Shown here: positions 30,701 to 41,456 of the stretch, piece after piece
How the letters are laid out: each line of letters begins with the position of its first letter
Position numbering within the stretch: position 1 is the first letter of the stretch
NCBI GenBank assembly: GCA_015179125.1
Contig: WHVA01000101.1
Coordinates: 1 to 64,000 of the forward strand
DNA length: 64,000 nt
Direction of reading: 5' to 3'
DNA from: Gautieria morchelliformis
Lineage: Eukaryota; Basidiomycota; Agaricomycetes; Gomphales; Gomphaceae
Notes under the pieces: generated by a model
Told to the model about the DNA's origin: nothing
Databases searched by the model: none
Seen by the model: only the letters and a program-made list of their open reading frames with translations
Program-made: the position numbers and the translations under genes

Positions 30701-31214
30701 TGTTGGGTGCATTGATGCTCCTGCACCAAAATCAAGCATAATATATCCAATTTGTTGTGTGCTTTCTCAATTTCTTCTCATGTTGTTCTTGTATCATGCA
30801 TCCATTTGTATCATGCATCCATTTCTCTGGTTATTTTCGAAATTTTCCACTCACTCCCTATCTCTCCATTTCATCTTGTTATTCCTACTTTCACAAGCGG
30901 CTGCACCCAGCGGAGTCTGAAATGACTTCGACGCGCGAGCTCTTGGGCGCTAAAGGGCCGGGTAGTAGTACATGCGCAGTGAAACAGTTTCCCCCTCTCT
31001 CAGTGACAACTAAATTCACTGAGAGAGGCAAGTAAATTAGTCTAGCATTCTTTCGATTTATTAACCTAGAAATCCTCTGTAGTGAATTGTTTTCTAGGTA
31101 GTGTATAATATATTTAGAGTGACAACTAAATTCACTGAGAGAGTGAATTGTTTTCTAGTCTATTCTTTTGAGCAAGAAGTCCATTCCTACTGCCTATAAT
31201 TCCTGTCCTCTACA
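30701..31214 (+). repeat. 3' LTR of copia element 1
   Basis: 514 bp with both hairpin units and a 17-bp tandem duplication (GTATCATGCATCCATTT) near 30790-30820. Otherwise identical to the 5' LTR by eye. Confidence 0.97.
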
Positions 31215-31890
31215 GAAACCTCTTGAGTTAATGAGTACGATGGATGACACACCGACACTGCAGTGCGTCAAGGAGTAAATGAGTCGATCCTGAATCAATT
31301 CAGCCCACACTCATCCTAACCCACCCGGCGTGAGTCTGAGGTATTCGGCCATAGTGTTGAGCGTAAACAACTTGCGTTCGACACATACTTGGAGGGAAGC
31401 CCTCGGTGAGGTGGATACCTGATATTTGAAATGTTCCACCATCCTCCATATTCTTGAGTTGACGTTCTGGTCAACGTAAGGATAACATTGACCCAAGGAA
31501 AGATGGGGAAAAACCAGAAAGTCCCTCGACGCCTACGTCCAAGACAGAATCATTCTTGACAGACGGGACAATGCGATCTACCGTGGAGTTACCGAAGCCA
31601 ACCAACCAGCCCGCTCTCCGTCGGCTGGTCTCGTTGCTCCCGACCCTCCAACACGCATTCCCGCCAGTCCTCGTCGAGCCCATCCTTCCGACGCGAACAC
31701 CCCCACCACCTCTCACATATTCCCCATCCCTCGCCAGTCTGGCTGAGCAGATTGTCTTTATCAACCTCCGCCCCTCCTCTCCCGCTGTCCCTGCACCCCA
31801 ACCTGCATACCCGCCAAGCCATCCATTTTCCGCTCGAGCGAGGCTATTGGTGGCGTCGCAGTAAATCGTGGTTAACCGTCAATACTGGGG
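31215..31890 (+). repeat. Dispersed repeat family C, copy 3, right part
   Basis: Continues the copy interrupted at 26093: GAAACCTCTTGAGTTAATGAG follows the 3' LTR and matches 17262 onward. It ends GGTTAACCGTCAATACTGG and then joins repeat family A in reverse orientation. Confidence 0.85.
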
Positions 31891-31899
31891 ATTCGGTTG

Positions 31900-32530
31900 C
31901 AAGTGCGACATCCTACGGGTGAGGATGGTTTCTCCGACACGTGACCCCGCCGGCGCTTGAGAGATGAATTGGCCGCATGGCGCCACGTGTCCCTAGTGTT
32001 GCTCCTTCGGCTTCGGTTCCTGGCTATGTACTCTTCTTGTGCTTCTTCCTCGTGATCTTGGCGACTTGCTGCCATCCCTGTGATGCTTCTGTACTCGGAG
32101 TTTGGCGCTGAATGCGTCCATTGATTGCCTTTTCTGCTGCTTCCGTCGTTCCGTGCGCCGGTTATAGCTCTGGTCCCCACTTGCTGTACGGTGCAACCCC
32201 TTTCGTATGCGCATGCCGTGGAGGAGGAGTGTGGAGATGCTTCTGTTCTATTATTTTCGCCGTCTGCCATTCTTTTCGATTTTTAGTTTTAATTCTTGCT
32301 CCTCTCCACGCACACCAGATAGTCGCTGAAGCTTACTCACAGGGATGACGAGAGGCCTTCCGAACCGCGCCGACTCCGCGTACAGGTGGAGTTTGGCAAA
32401 GCGCACGGCCATGTCGCAACGTGTGCTGCACCAAACCACCTCGGGAGATAGCACGAGCAGCACTGGGACGGGTGCTATCACTGCATCGGCCATGTATGAG
32501 ATAAGGGAGAGCCCTGCGCTGCCATACCTT
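31900..32530 (-). repeat. Dispersed repeat family A, copy 2
   Basis: Reverse complement of the copies at 1846-2478 and 34684-35144, with the same landmarks (GCGCTTGAGAGATGAATTG, GGTTATAGCTCTGGTCCCC). Its direct contact with family C mirrors the A-C order at 34684-39862. Confidence 0.85.
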
Positions 32531-34683
32531 AAGCCGCAGCGAAGATAGAGGAGAACGCATATGAGGACCTTGTGGATGGAGGGGTGGGAGTGGGGCTGCA
32601 GCTGCATCAAGCGTGGTGACCACCTTGCTCACAGACAATAGGTGGGTCTCCTGTGTACGCTCAACTGCCCAATAAGGCAACCCAACCCGTCCTGGTGCCG
32701 AGGCCGGGTTTGCATGTTTGCATAGCCGCCGACCGGTATTCAGCTCATCTGTCGCATGCTGATGGTGATTCGGAAGTGAGACTCAGGTGAGATTGAAATT
32801 AGTACTTTGGGTTTACTATGAAGGTGCTCAAGCACGAGACAGGCAGGCCTCATTCCTCTGCTTCTGTGCATGTACACTCTATCTCACCCACATCCCCGCC
32901 AACACAATGCTTACTGAGCTACTGTACCTGGAAGGAATAAATGGGCACGGAGAAGAGAGCGCGAAGGGAGTGACGAGGAGATGATGCGAGAAGAAACGAA
33001 GTGTGAGTGACTTGGCACAGGGTGTAGTGTAGTCCGTGTAAATAATCGCTACCGTCGTTGTAATTGGAAGAACCAATGTCAGGATGTTCGGAATGCTGAA
33101 AAGAGTCTATGTGAAGGGGAACATCTATGCACCAACCGTGCACCCCCGCTCGTGCTCCCTGTGTTCAGACTATGCACCACGGCCAAGAACTGCCGCCATG
33201 TGCAGCTCATTCCGTACAAGTTCAATCATCCGCTCGGCTTTGCCCATATACAGCGTGCCGCCACCACGCACATGGGGAAGCACACGAGCGGGGGTGACGC
33301 ACGCATGCATGTAGAGCGCCTTTGCGAGCGTCATGAGAGTGAGGAGGAAGGGGTCCCTCTCATGGAGCGTCGTGGCCCTGGGGTTTGCCAGCGTGAGCGA
33401 TGGTTCCTGGGAGCGTGCTTTGGCCTGCTCAAAGACGGTGGTGGTGATGGGGTGGAGGAGAAGAGCGGCTCTGGGTCATCGTCATGCAGAATGGGGGGAG
33501 CCGCCCCGTTCCGCCATCTCTGGCGCGGGGGAGATGGCTGGCATGCACGCGAGGGGGTGGACACGAGGAGAGGCGGGCCCCATGAGGCGTGAGAAATCGT
33601 GGGGCACACCACGGGTGTCACCTCGAGGTGGAACAGCATGGTCGAGTGCGACGTCTCTGACATCATTTCAGGTGCCTCTGCTGCGCTTGAGGCGTGTGCC
33701 AGGTCACATGCGTTCTTGAAGCTTGACGTAGTGATGCTCCCAGCTGTGACTCCAGTAATGGAAACTACCAGTCTGGTGGGACATAAGGTCACATAACACC
33801 TGTTGGAGTGGTGGGACCTCGTTCAGAAATTATGTGCGGCAGTTGAGCTGTGCGTCCTCTTCTTGCTGCCAGAATGCCTGTGAGACATATCTGTATAAGT
33901 TCCTAAATTTCAGATAGCCGCCGGTTACCCGGGTCTGCACTCTGCAGTTTGTTGACAATGTCACATGAGATCATGTAGTGTCCGCGCCCCCAGTGTCCAA
34001 TAGCTCTCTCTTCGATGCCAAAACAAAAACGCGAGAAAACGAAAGCATCCCCCTATTAACCTAATCTCCTCTGAAGAATTGAATAGTCCAGTGTTTCTTT
34101 CCGTCCATGTGCTGTATATCTTTCACCTAAGAACAGCGACCGGGAATCAAAGTCCATTCCTCAACATGTGGCCCATGACGAACACCCTCCCTGTTTATCT
34201 AGCTTGTCTAGCATTTCAGCTGATGAGGATGAAGCCGACCTCGAGCTCTTGCAGATAAAGCACTTTACCTTTACTCAGTATGACTCATGGAGGGTGACAA
34301 CATGCTGGCACCACACATTCTCTGCATCCCATACATCTACTTGACACCTCCCTTGCTTCAGCGGACACATTCAGGTCCATTTCTTGTGGCAAAGGACCTT
34401 TTGACGCCATCATCATGCAATCAAGGATCTTCATGCAGGCAATGCTCTCCCTCCTTGCCTCAATCACAAAAACCGCAGAAGTATGACCTTCACTGACCAT
34501 GCCGCTAACAGATAATGGCCATCGGTAACACAGTTGAAAGAGGTGCAATGCATGCCAATCATCAGGTACCAACCAGAGGTGGAATGTCATTTTCATGCAA
34601 GTGCTGCCATCATGGAACCATCATCTCTGTGAAATGCCCACACCATGCCAAGCTCCACTCTTACATGGAGGGGCGTGGCTTGG
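32531..34683. other. No convincing gene
   Basis: Several open frames of 100-150 codons occur on both strands (for example 33152-33592 + and 33331-33792 -, overlapping each other, and 34285-34596 -). They have no recognised domain, and the overlapping pair sits in GC-rich sequence where long frames arise by chance. The 34285-34596 frame (GMVSEGHTSAVFVIEARRES) reads most like real protein but I cannot name it. Confidence 0.35.
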
Positions 34684-35144
34684 AAGGCCTCTCGTCATCC
34701 CTGTGAGTAGGTGTCAGCGACTATCTGGTGTGCGTGGAGAGGAGCAAGAATTAAAAATAAAAATCAAAAAGAATGGCAGATGGCAAAAATAATAGAACAT
34801 AAACGTCTCCACACCTCCTCCACGGAATGCGCACACGAAAGGGGTTGCGCCGTACAGCAAGCGGGGACCAGAGGTATCACCAGCGCACGGAATGACGGAA
34901 GCAGCAGAAAAGGCAATCAATGGAAGCATCCAGCGCCAAACTCCGACAGAAGAACCACAGGGACGGCGGCAAGTTGCCAAGATCACGAGGAAGAAGCACA
35001 AGAAGGGTACATAGCCAGCAACCAAAGCCAAAGGAGCAACGCGTGGCGCCATGCGGCCAATTCATCTCTCAAGTGCCGGATCGGTCACGTGGGAGAAACT
35101 GTCGTCACCGTATGCTTGGGAGATGCAGGACGTCTCACTCGCAA
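34684..35144 (+). repeat. Dispersed repeat family A, copy 3
   Basis: Matches copies 1 and 2 from GTGAGTAGGTGTCAGCGAC to TCATCTCTCAAGTGCCGGAT and beyond. It runs into CTCGCAACCGAA, where copia element 2 inserted. Confidence 0.85.
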
Positions 35145-35253
35145 CCGAATGTTGCTCGTGCGAGGTCACGTGATGCATTCGACCAATATAGTAGTCTGAG
35201 TTTGAAGGGAAACCCTATCACTTTTCCCTTCGAACTCAGTCCTGTGCGCAACA

Positions 35254-35275
35254 GGTTATGGGCCCCGTGCTATGA
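35254..35275 (+). promoter_or_regulatory. Half-tRNA-iMet PBS with uORF overlapping the gag start
   Basis: GGTTATGGGCCCCG (35254-35267) directly follows the 5' LTR. Its AUG (35258) starts a five-codon ORF whose TGA (35273-35275) overlaps the gag ATG (35272-35274) as ATGA, an arrangement suited to termination-reinitiation. Confidence 0.75.
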
Positions 35276-35757
35276 TCGAAGAAAAAAATCTCAGTATGCC
35301 CAAATCGGAAACTGAAGGTCGCGCGAAAAGCATCAAACTTACGGGCACGAGTTACGATACCTGGGCAACTGAAATGCAGGAGAAACTCGTGACAGTAGAT
35401 GCATGGCAAATAGTCACCGAAGACCTCGAAAGGCCGATGGACACAAGAGAAGCCAAGAAATGGCTCCTGAAGAGGGAGGAGGCCACTGGCATCATACTCG
35501 AATCCCTCGCTCCGACACAATACGCCCACGTCGAGAACATCATGGAAAATCCCATTGAAATGTGGAAAAAGCTAAAGAGTAGCAACCTCAATCGAAACAC
35601 TGTCGCCACAGGATACGAAAACCTGAAGCGACAAGCATCCCTCACGTCACCAGCAGCAGCACCACCCGTGTCCAGAGAAAAATGGAATACTACAGCATGC
35701 ACAGTATGCAGAAGACAAGGCCACTCGGCGGAAAAATGCCGGCTCACTCACCTGTGA
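35272..35757 (+). CDS. Shortened copia Gag of element 2
   Basis: 161 codons encoding a capsid N-terminal part (LTGTSYDTWATEMQEKLV, EKWLL-type region) and a zinc knuckle CTVCRRQGHSAEKC near the C-terminus, ending at a TGA at 35755-35757. Copia gag regions are usually nearly twice as long; the text between VATGYENLKRQ and the knuckle is too short, which suggests an internal deletion. The protease frame restarts at 35791 without a shift in register that can be called programmed. Confidence 0.8.
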   Translation: MIEEKNLSMPKSETEGRAKSIKLTGTSYDTWATEMQEKLVTVDAWQIVTEDLERPMDTREAKKWLLKREEATGIILESLAPTQYAHVENIMENPIEMWKKLKSSNLNRNTVATGYENLKRQASLTSPAAAPPVSREKWNTTACTVCRRQGHSAEKCRLTHL

Positions 35758-35790
35758 CTCAAACCAACACGAAGAAATGAGGAAACACGA

Positions 35791-38700
35791 TTGCCGAGGA
35801 GGCAGAATGCGAAGCGAGTGAAAGAGAGCATGTCAGGTGGTACCACAGAGGAGCTCGCCAGAAATGCGAATCTACGACCCTTGCACTCATCACCAACCAG
35901 CGGAGACACCGACCTGTGTTGGAACACGGACACAGGGGCCACTAGCCAAATGACCCCTCACCGTCATTGGCTACGGAATTATGAGCACTACAGAGTACCC
36001 ATCCGGCTGGCAACAAATGAAATAGTGTACTCAGCCGGGCGAGGACAGGTACTATTTTCTCCCATCATTGACGGGAAAGTGGCGCAAAGTATCTTGTTCT
36101 CGCAAGTTCTACATGTACCTGCACTACAGAACAACCTACTCGCTGTCCTCCACCTTACCATACACCATAACTTCACGGTCTGCATTGTGAACAGCCGCAT
36201 ATCATTCATCCAGGATAACAAACTGCGCTTCTGTGCCACAGTATGGAATGGGACGGGCTTCTTAACTGGGAACACAATCCCAAATCAAGAACTGGCTCTT
36301 ACCACCTCTTCACCCATTGTAGACCAACCATTACTGCACAAGCGACTAGCACACATTGGACAGGCGCGGCTGGAGAAGCTTTTAGAGAGTGGCATGGTCG
36401 ACGGAATACACTTAAATTCAGATGCAACCATTCCCCATATCTGCGTGTGTCTTGCTGCAAAGCAACACCGCAACCCATTTCCAAAGAGGAGTGATAGCTG
36501 AGCATCCAACCCGCTCGATCTCGTTGTCTCAGACGTACACGGGCCTCTCCCAGTCCACACACCATCAGGATACCGATACTGGATCACTTTCACAGACAAT
36601 TGCACAAGGTACAGGACTGTTTATCTCCTGAAGACAAAGGATGAGGCATTCGATGCCTACCGAGCCTTCGAAGCACTAGTGGAAAACCAGTTAAACTTGA
36701 GAGTGAAGCGTTTCAGAGATGACAAAGGCGGGGAATATATAGGTCATAAGTGGGACCAGCATTTCCAGCACCGAGGTATACTTCACGAACATACTACGAA
36801 GGGCACACCACAGCAGAATGGGATCTCAGAACGGACAAATCGAACCCTCATTGAAGGGACGGTCGCACTACTATAGCAAGCCCATCTACCAGCATCGATG
36901 TGGGGAGAAGCCCTGAAAATATTGGTTCGGATCGTCAACGCCACTCCAACCTCCGCACTTGTAGACAAAACCCCATATGAGGCCTGGTTTGGCTACAAAC
37001 CAAACCTCGGGATGCTACGTACTTTTGGATGCACTGCCTATGTCCACGTGCAAAAGGATGAGAGAACAGGACTGCAACCCAGATCTCGCAAATGCATTTA
37101 CCTTGGTTTTGAGGATGGTTATAAGGGTTGGCGCTGCTTGGACCCTATCACAAAACGTATCCTCATATCTAGAGACGTCATCTTTGATGAATCTGAATTC
37201 CCAGGCCTCACCACGACTAGAAATGCCATTGAATCATCTCTACCACCCACTTTACTTCCTGACCAGATTGCAGCTCCACCAGAAAGACAGCCAGACCAAG
37301 ATGCTGAACTCCCTGTGAATCCCGGCCCACATGCTGAACCCGACCCGCCAGCCGATCCAAATCCTCCTCCAGCCATCCCTGACCCACCAGATGACCCTGA
37401 CCCTCCAGCTGACCCTGTCCCACCAGCTGACCCTGTCCCACCAGCCGACCCTGTCCCACCACCCTGCCGCTCCAGTAGGACAACCGCCCGCATCGATTAC
37501 CGTCACCTCCACGACCCCTTCCTCTGACCTTGACACCCTCCCGATCATGACGAGCCAGGCCCTGAGGGGGGTGCAGCAGCCAGCGCTTCAGTCATTCAGG
37601 CCCTAGAATTCATCTATGATGGATCAGACACCACTGATACAAACATGATTTCACTGTGCGTTATCAGAGCGGCACTGGATGTGACAATAAAAGATGACCA
37701 CGTACCTAAAACATTCGCCGAAGCAATGGGATGCTCCGATGCGCCAATGTGGAAGAACTCAACAGATGCAGAAATCCAAGCCCTCCTGGACAATGGGATG
37801 TGGGAACTGATAAAACTACCGCCTGGAGAGCAAGCCATTGGCTCTCGGTGGGTCTTCTGAATCAAGCTCCATTCAGATGGCTCTCTAGATAAATACAAGA
37901 GCCGTCTGGTAGCAAAGGGATATACTCAACGACCAGGGATTGACTACGACGAAGTCTTCGCTCCTACCACACGATGGGCAGCCCTGCACACAATATTAGC
38001 TCAGGGAGCGCTTCAGGGAGCACACATCGAATCTGTAGACATATCGAACGCTTACCTGAACGGAGTACTTGACGATGATGCAAAAATATATATGCAGCAA
38101 CCGGAGGGCTATCATCAAGGGGGATCAGACTGGGTATGCAGACTGAAGAGAGGACTGTACGGACTAAAGCAGAGTGGAAGATTGTGGTACGAACGACTTG
38201 GGACTGCGTTGGAGAGCATGGGATTCAAGCGGCTCCAATCTGCGCCAAGCGTCTATATCTGGATGAGCGATACCACCAAGGTCATCATACCCATTTTCGT
38301 CGATGATTTAACCCTAGTATCGGACTCGAAGCCGGAACTGGACCAGGTCAAAAGCAAACTAAGCGAAATCTTCAAATTGAAGGATCTGGGCCCGACAACA
38401 TCGCTACTAGGTGTAGAAGTGGAGTATGATTGTGCACAGAAAACACTAAGGCTCTCACAAAAGCAGTATATTCAAGAACTCCTTGATCGGTTCCAGATGT
38501 CGGATTGCCGACCCGTATTCACGCCTATGGCCCCAGGTCCGAATTTGAGCTCTGCCATGGGACCATCAACACCGGAAGAGATGGAGGAGATGAAGCATGT
38601 GCCCTACCTAAACGTGGTTGGAGCGCTGAATTACTTAGCTATCGCAACCCATCCTGGTATCGCTTATGCTGTTGGATGCCTCGCACGATTTAACCCAAAC

Positions 38701-39264
38701 CCAGGCCCGACGCACTGGACGGCAGTAAAACATCTCTTGCACTACCTACAAGGGACAATCGACCTAGCACTCACGTACGCGCCCGATCTATCAGCCAGGT
38801 CATTCCAAACATGGACTGACGCTGACCACGGAGGAAACCCGGACAATGGTCAGTCGACCTCCAGATTCCTCACAAAGATCGGAACCGGAGCCGTTAGCTG
38901 GGCCAGCAAATTGCAGAATATCGTTACCTTGTCCACAACCGAGGCTGAATTCGTTGCATCGGTCCTAGCAGGAACCAAGATCGTCTGGTTATGGAGCCTA
39001 TTAGATGAGCTTAACGCAAAAGTTGAAGGACCGTCTCACCTATTCATTGACAACCAGTCTGCTCTCTCTGTTGCCAAAAATCCTGAACATCATGGACGCA
39101 TGAAACACCTGGATATCCGGTACTTCTGGCTGCGAGAGAAAGTCGCTCATAAAGTCATTCAGATCAGCTACGTACCCACGAATAATATGCCAGCAGATCT
39201 GCTGACCAAAGCGCTGCCTCACGAGTCAGTAGAACAGCATAGACGAGCCATGGGACTCTTCTGA
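35791..39264 (+). pseudogene. Pol of copia element 2, multiple stops
   Basis: Domains in order: protease WNTDTGATSQMTPH (about 35920), integrase with HKRLAHIGQARLEKLL, VSDVHGPLPVH, FRDDKGGEYIG and QQNGISERTNRTL, a Pro-rich linker with ADPVPP repeats (37395-37465), RT with IFVDDLTLVSD (about 38295) and YGLKQSGRLWYERL, and RNase H (DADHGGNPD, STTEAEFVAS, DNQSALSVAK). Stops interrupt the frame at about 36501 (TGA), 36876 (TAG), 37527 (TGA) and 37860 (TGA). The RT-RNase H frame 38092-39264 is open. Confidence 0.93.
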
Positions 39265-39286
39265 GGTTGACCGTGTCAGGGGGGTG

Positions 39287-39453
39287 TGTTGCTCGTGCGA
39301 AGTCACGTGACGCAGTCGACCAATATAGTAGTCTGAGTTCGAAGGGAAACCCTATCACTTTTCCCTTCGAACTCAGGTACATACTGTTAGATACTCACTG
39401 AGCAGATAGTAATCCTATCACTTTTCCCTTCGAACTCATTCCTGCACGCAACA
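39287..39453 (+). repeat. 3' LTR of copia element 2
   Basis: Starts TGTTGCTCGTGCGAAG and ends CACGCAACA. It carries the inverted repeat CTGAGTTCGAAGGGAAA ... TTTCCCTTCGAACTCAG and an extra copy of its right half (ATCCTATCACTTTTCCCTTC). Confidence 0.95.
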
Positions 39454-39862
39454 CCGAATCCCTGGTACTGAGGGTTAACGACGATTTACCGCAGTTCGAG
39501 GAGGCAAGGACCACCGACAGCCTCACTCAAGCGGAAAACCGATGGCTTGGCGGGTATGCAGGTTGGGGTGCGGCGACAGCGCGCAATGAGGTGCGGATGT
39601 TGATAAAGGCCATCTGCTCAGCTAGGGTGGCCGGGGACAGGGAATATGGGAGAGGCAGTAGGGGCATCGGCATCGGCATCGGAAGGATGGGCTCGACGTG
39701 TGATAGAGGAGGGAATGAGGCGCGGTGGAAGAGGTGGGACTGGCAGGGATGTGCGTTTGCGAGGTCGGGAGCGACGAGACCAGCCGACGGAGAGCGGGCT
39801 GGTTGGTTGGCTTTGGTAACTCCACGGTGGATCACATTGTCCCGCCTGTCAAGAATGATTCT
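39454..39862 (-). repeat. Dispersed repeat family C, copy 4
   Basis: Reverse complement of 17560-17990 and 31540-31890, beginning CCGAATCCCTGGTACTGAGG. It completes, with 34684-35149, one A-C composite unit interrupted by copia element 2. Confidence 0.85.
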
Positions 39863-39964
39863 CGTCATTAGATCTGCAGGGTTTTCTTTCATAACTTTTT
39901 TTTTTCACAGAGACTTAACTTGTTATTATTTATGTTTAAGGTTTTCAGGGATCTTTGACCTAAC

Positions 39965-40245
39965 ATAGGTAAGTGAAGCCTGGCCACCTTCTCGTGGATG
40001 AAGTGGTAGGCTACATTGATATGCTTGGTCCTGGCATGGTAGGTCATGTCATGGGAAAGTGTGATGGCGCCTAAGTTGTTGGATCTGATAGAAGTTGGTT
40101 GGACTTGGTCAAAACCTAGTTCCTGGAGCGCTCTCCGAAGCCAGATAAGTCCCTTAGTTCCTTCGGTAATAGCGATGTACTCAGCCTTTGTTGTAGATAA
40201 TGAGATGGTATGTTGGGTTTTCGAACTCCAGGTGACTGCTTGTAT
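39965..40245 (-). pseudogene. Copia RNase H fragment
   Basis: Translates on the minus strand to WSSKTQHTISLSTT, EYIAITEGTKGLIWLRRALQ, NNLGAITLSHDMTYHARTKH and NVAYHFIHEKVA. This is clearly homologous to the RNase H end of copia element 3 at about 52800-53090. It has no LTR or other domain attached. Confidence 0.9.
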
Positions 40246-40429
40246 GGGAACCGCTGTTCAACCAGCTCTCAAATGTCTCTTTATTGTAAATTTGTAGTCT
40301 GCATCAAAGGCCTTTAAAAACAACCAATTATCGCCCACAAAAAATGTCTACTGTCATCATAAGGCCTATTCAAACATCCCTCTAATTATCTATGAATTTT
40401 ACCTATTTTTCCGAGGCTGTCTCCACTCA

Positions 40430-41456
40430 AACTCACTTATTTCTGTGCAGCAGAGTTGTGGATACACACGTCCCCACAACTCTGTTTCGGAGTTCCAATT
40501 TCAAACTCCGACCAGACGCTCGCGTCACTCGCGGCTTGTGCACCCGCGGTCACCCACAAATCCGGTCAGGTGGCTCCTTCAGACTCAGCCTCTGAGTTTG
40601 AAAAGCCTAGTCATTTGCTTGTACAGCCTCAATGGCTCAACTGACTCATGCACACCTTGGTGAGTCACATGCTCATGACTCACCCAAGCTGTCATGAATC
40701 ACATGGGCCCAATTAATGACTCGTTCCTGATAAATCAAGCCCTGATTGGTGGAAAACCTAGTGGAGTCACCAGTAGGAGTCATTTCTAGTCACTGTGAGT
40801 CATTATGAGTCAGACAGAACCTTCCTACACATTCCGAAAGCTCCTTCGTGACTCATTCCCCCATTCCATTAATAGATAGAAGGTCCTACCGCTTATTTAA
40901 GTGCCTGTACAATACGATATAAAAGGAGGCCCTTTTTGCCTGCCTTTCATCAGCCAATCTACCCATCTTCTATCCTACATGTGACCTCGTGTGACTTGCA
41001 TCTTACTAAGCTGCTAATCCCAGCTAGGGTTATTCACTTACTTTAGTGTCTAATTCCTTGTTAAGTAGTTACTTTACTGCTTAGCCACTTGGACTAATCC
41101 TCCGGGTGTAATTCTACAGAGTGAGTCTGTCAATTGAAAGTCTTGCCACTCGCACTCCAATACCCGAGACGATCTAGTCAGTTGATTTTCCTGATTAGAG
41201 ACTTTCACAAGTCGCTTTGTTCACAAAACTCATCCCTCGTTTTATTGCTGTGCGCTGGTAGATTATCAGGGCAGTCCATTTATAAACTCGCCTGCTAAGT
41301 ACATTCCTTTATATTTTGGAATACACTTGGACCCCGATAGTGTCCTTGAACCTACAGTCTTTTAGTTTATTGTTCAGTGCTGCTAAGAAACGCATTGCCT
41401 TCCATCCGTATTAACTTGGACTAGTTCTTACGTGGATTGCAACCAAGGTACAAATA
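40430..41456 (+). promoter_or_regulatory. LTR-like region with TATA box and TGACTCA cluster
   Basis: The region looks like an LTR or strong promoter. Six exact TGACTCA/TGAGTCA sites and three near matches fall within about 40638-40862, followed by GATATAAAAGG at about 40918 and a pyrimidine-rich stretch (CCTGCCTTTCATCAGCC). No coding frame is convincing. I could not find TG...CA ends with a duplication, so the LTR assignment is an inference; it lies against copia remnants on both sides. Confidence 0.5.

Larger units (their letters stand above)
26094..31214 (+). mobile_element. Copia element 1, full length, young but defective
   Basis: A 5.1-kb Ty1/copia element with 5' LTR 26094-26529 (436 bp) and 3' LTR 30701-31214 (514 bp). 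The 5-bp duplication GAAAC flanks it exactly (26089-26093 and 31215-31219). The LTRs show no base substitutions by eye; they differ only by a 61-bp deletion in the 5' LTR and a 17-bp duplication in the 3' LTR, both at direct repeats. The interior carries gag, protease, integrase, RT and RNase H in copia order, but with a frameshift, stops and a deletion. A purine-rich tract (TTGAGGGGG) precedes the 3' LTR. Confidence 0.97.
35150..39453 (+). mobile_element. Copia element 2, full length, old, with very short LTRs
   Basis: A 4.3-kb Ty1/copia element with a 104-bp 5' LTR (35150-35253) and a 167-bp 3' LTR (39287-39453). The exact duplication CCGAA flanks it (35145-35149 and 39454-39458). The 3' LTR contains a 63-bp insertion that repeats the second half of the LTR hairpin. 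Excluding that, about six of 104 positions differ, so it is much older than elements 1 and 3. The interior has gag, protease, integrase, RT and RNase H with several stops. Confidence 0.96.

Noticed and set aside
33331..33792. Possible secreted or regulatory protein gene
   Set aside because: Both strands are open over the same GC-rich stretch and no domain, intron or second copy supports either.
37119..37548. Gly/Ser-rich and Trp-rich minus-strand frames
   Set aside because: They are antisense to the ADPVPP repeat linker of copia element 2.
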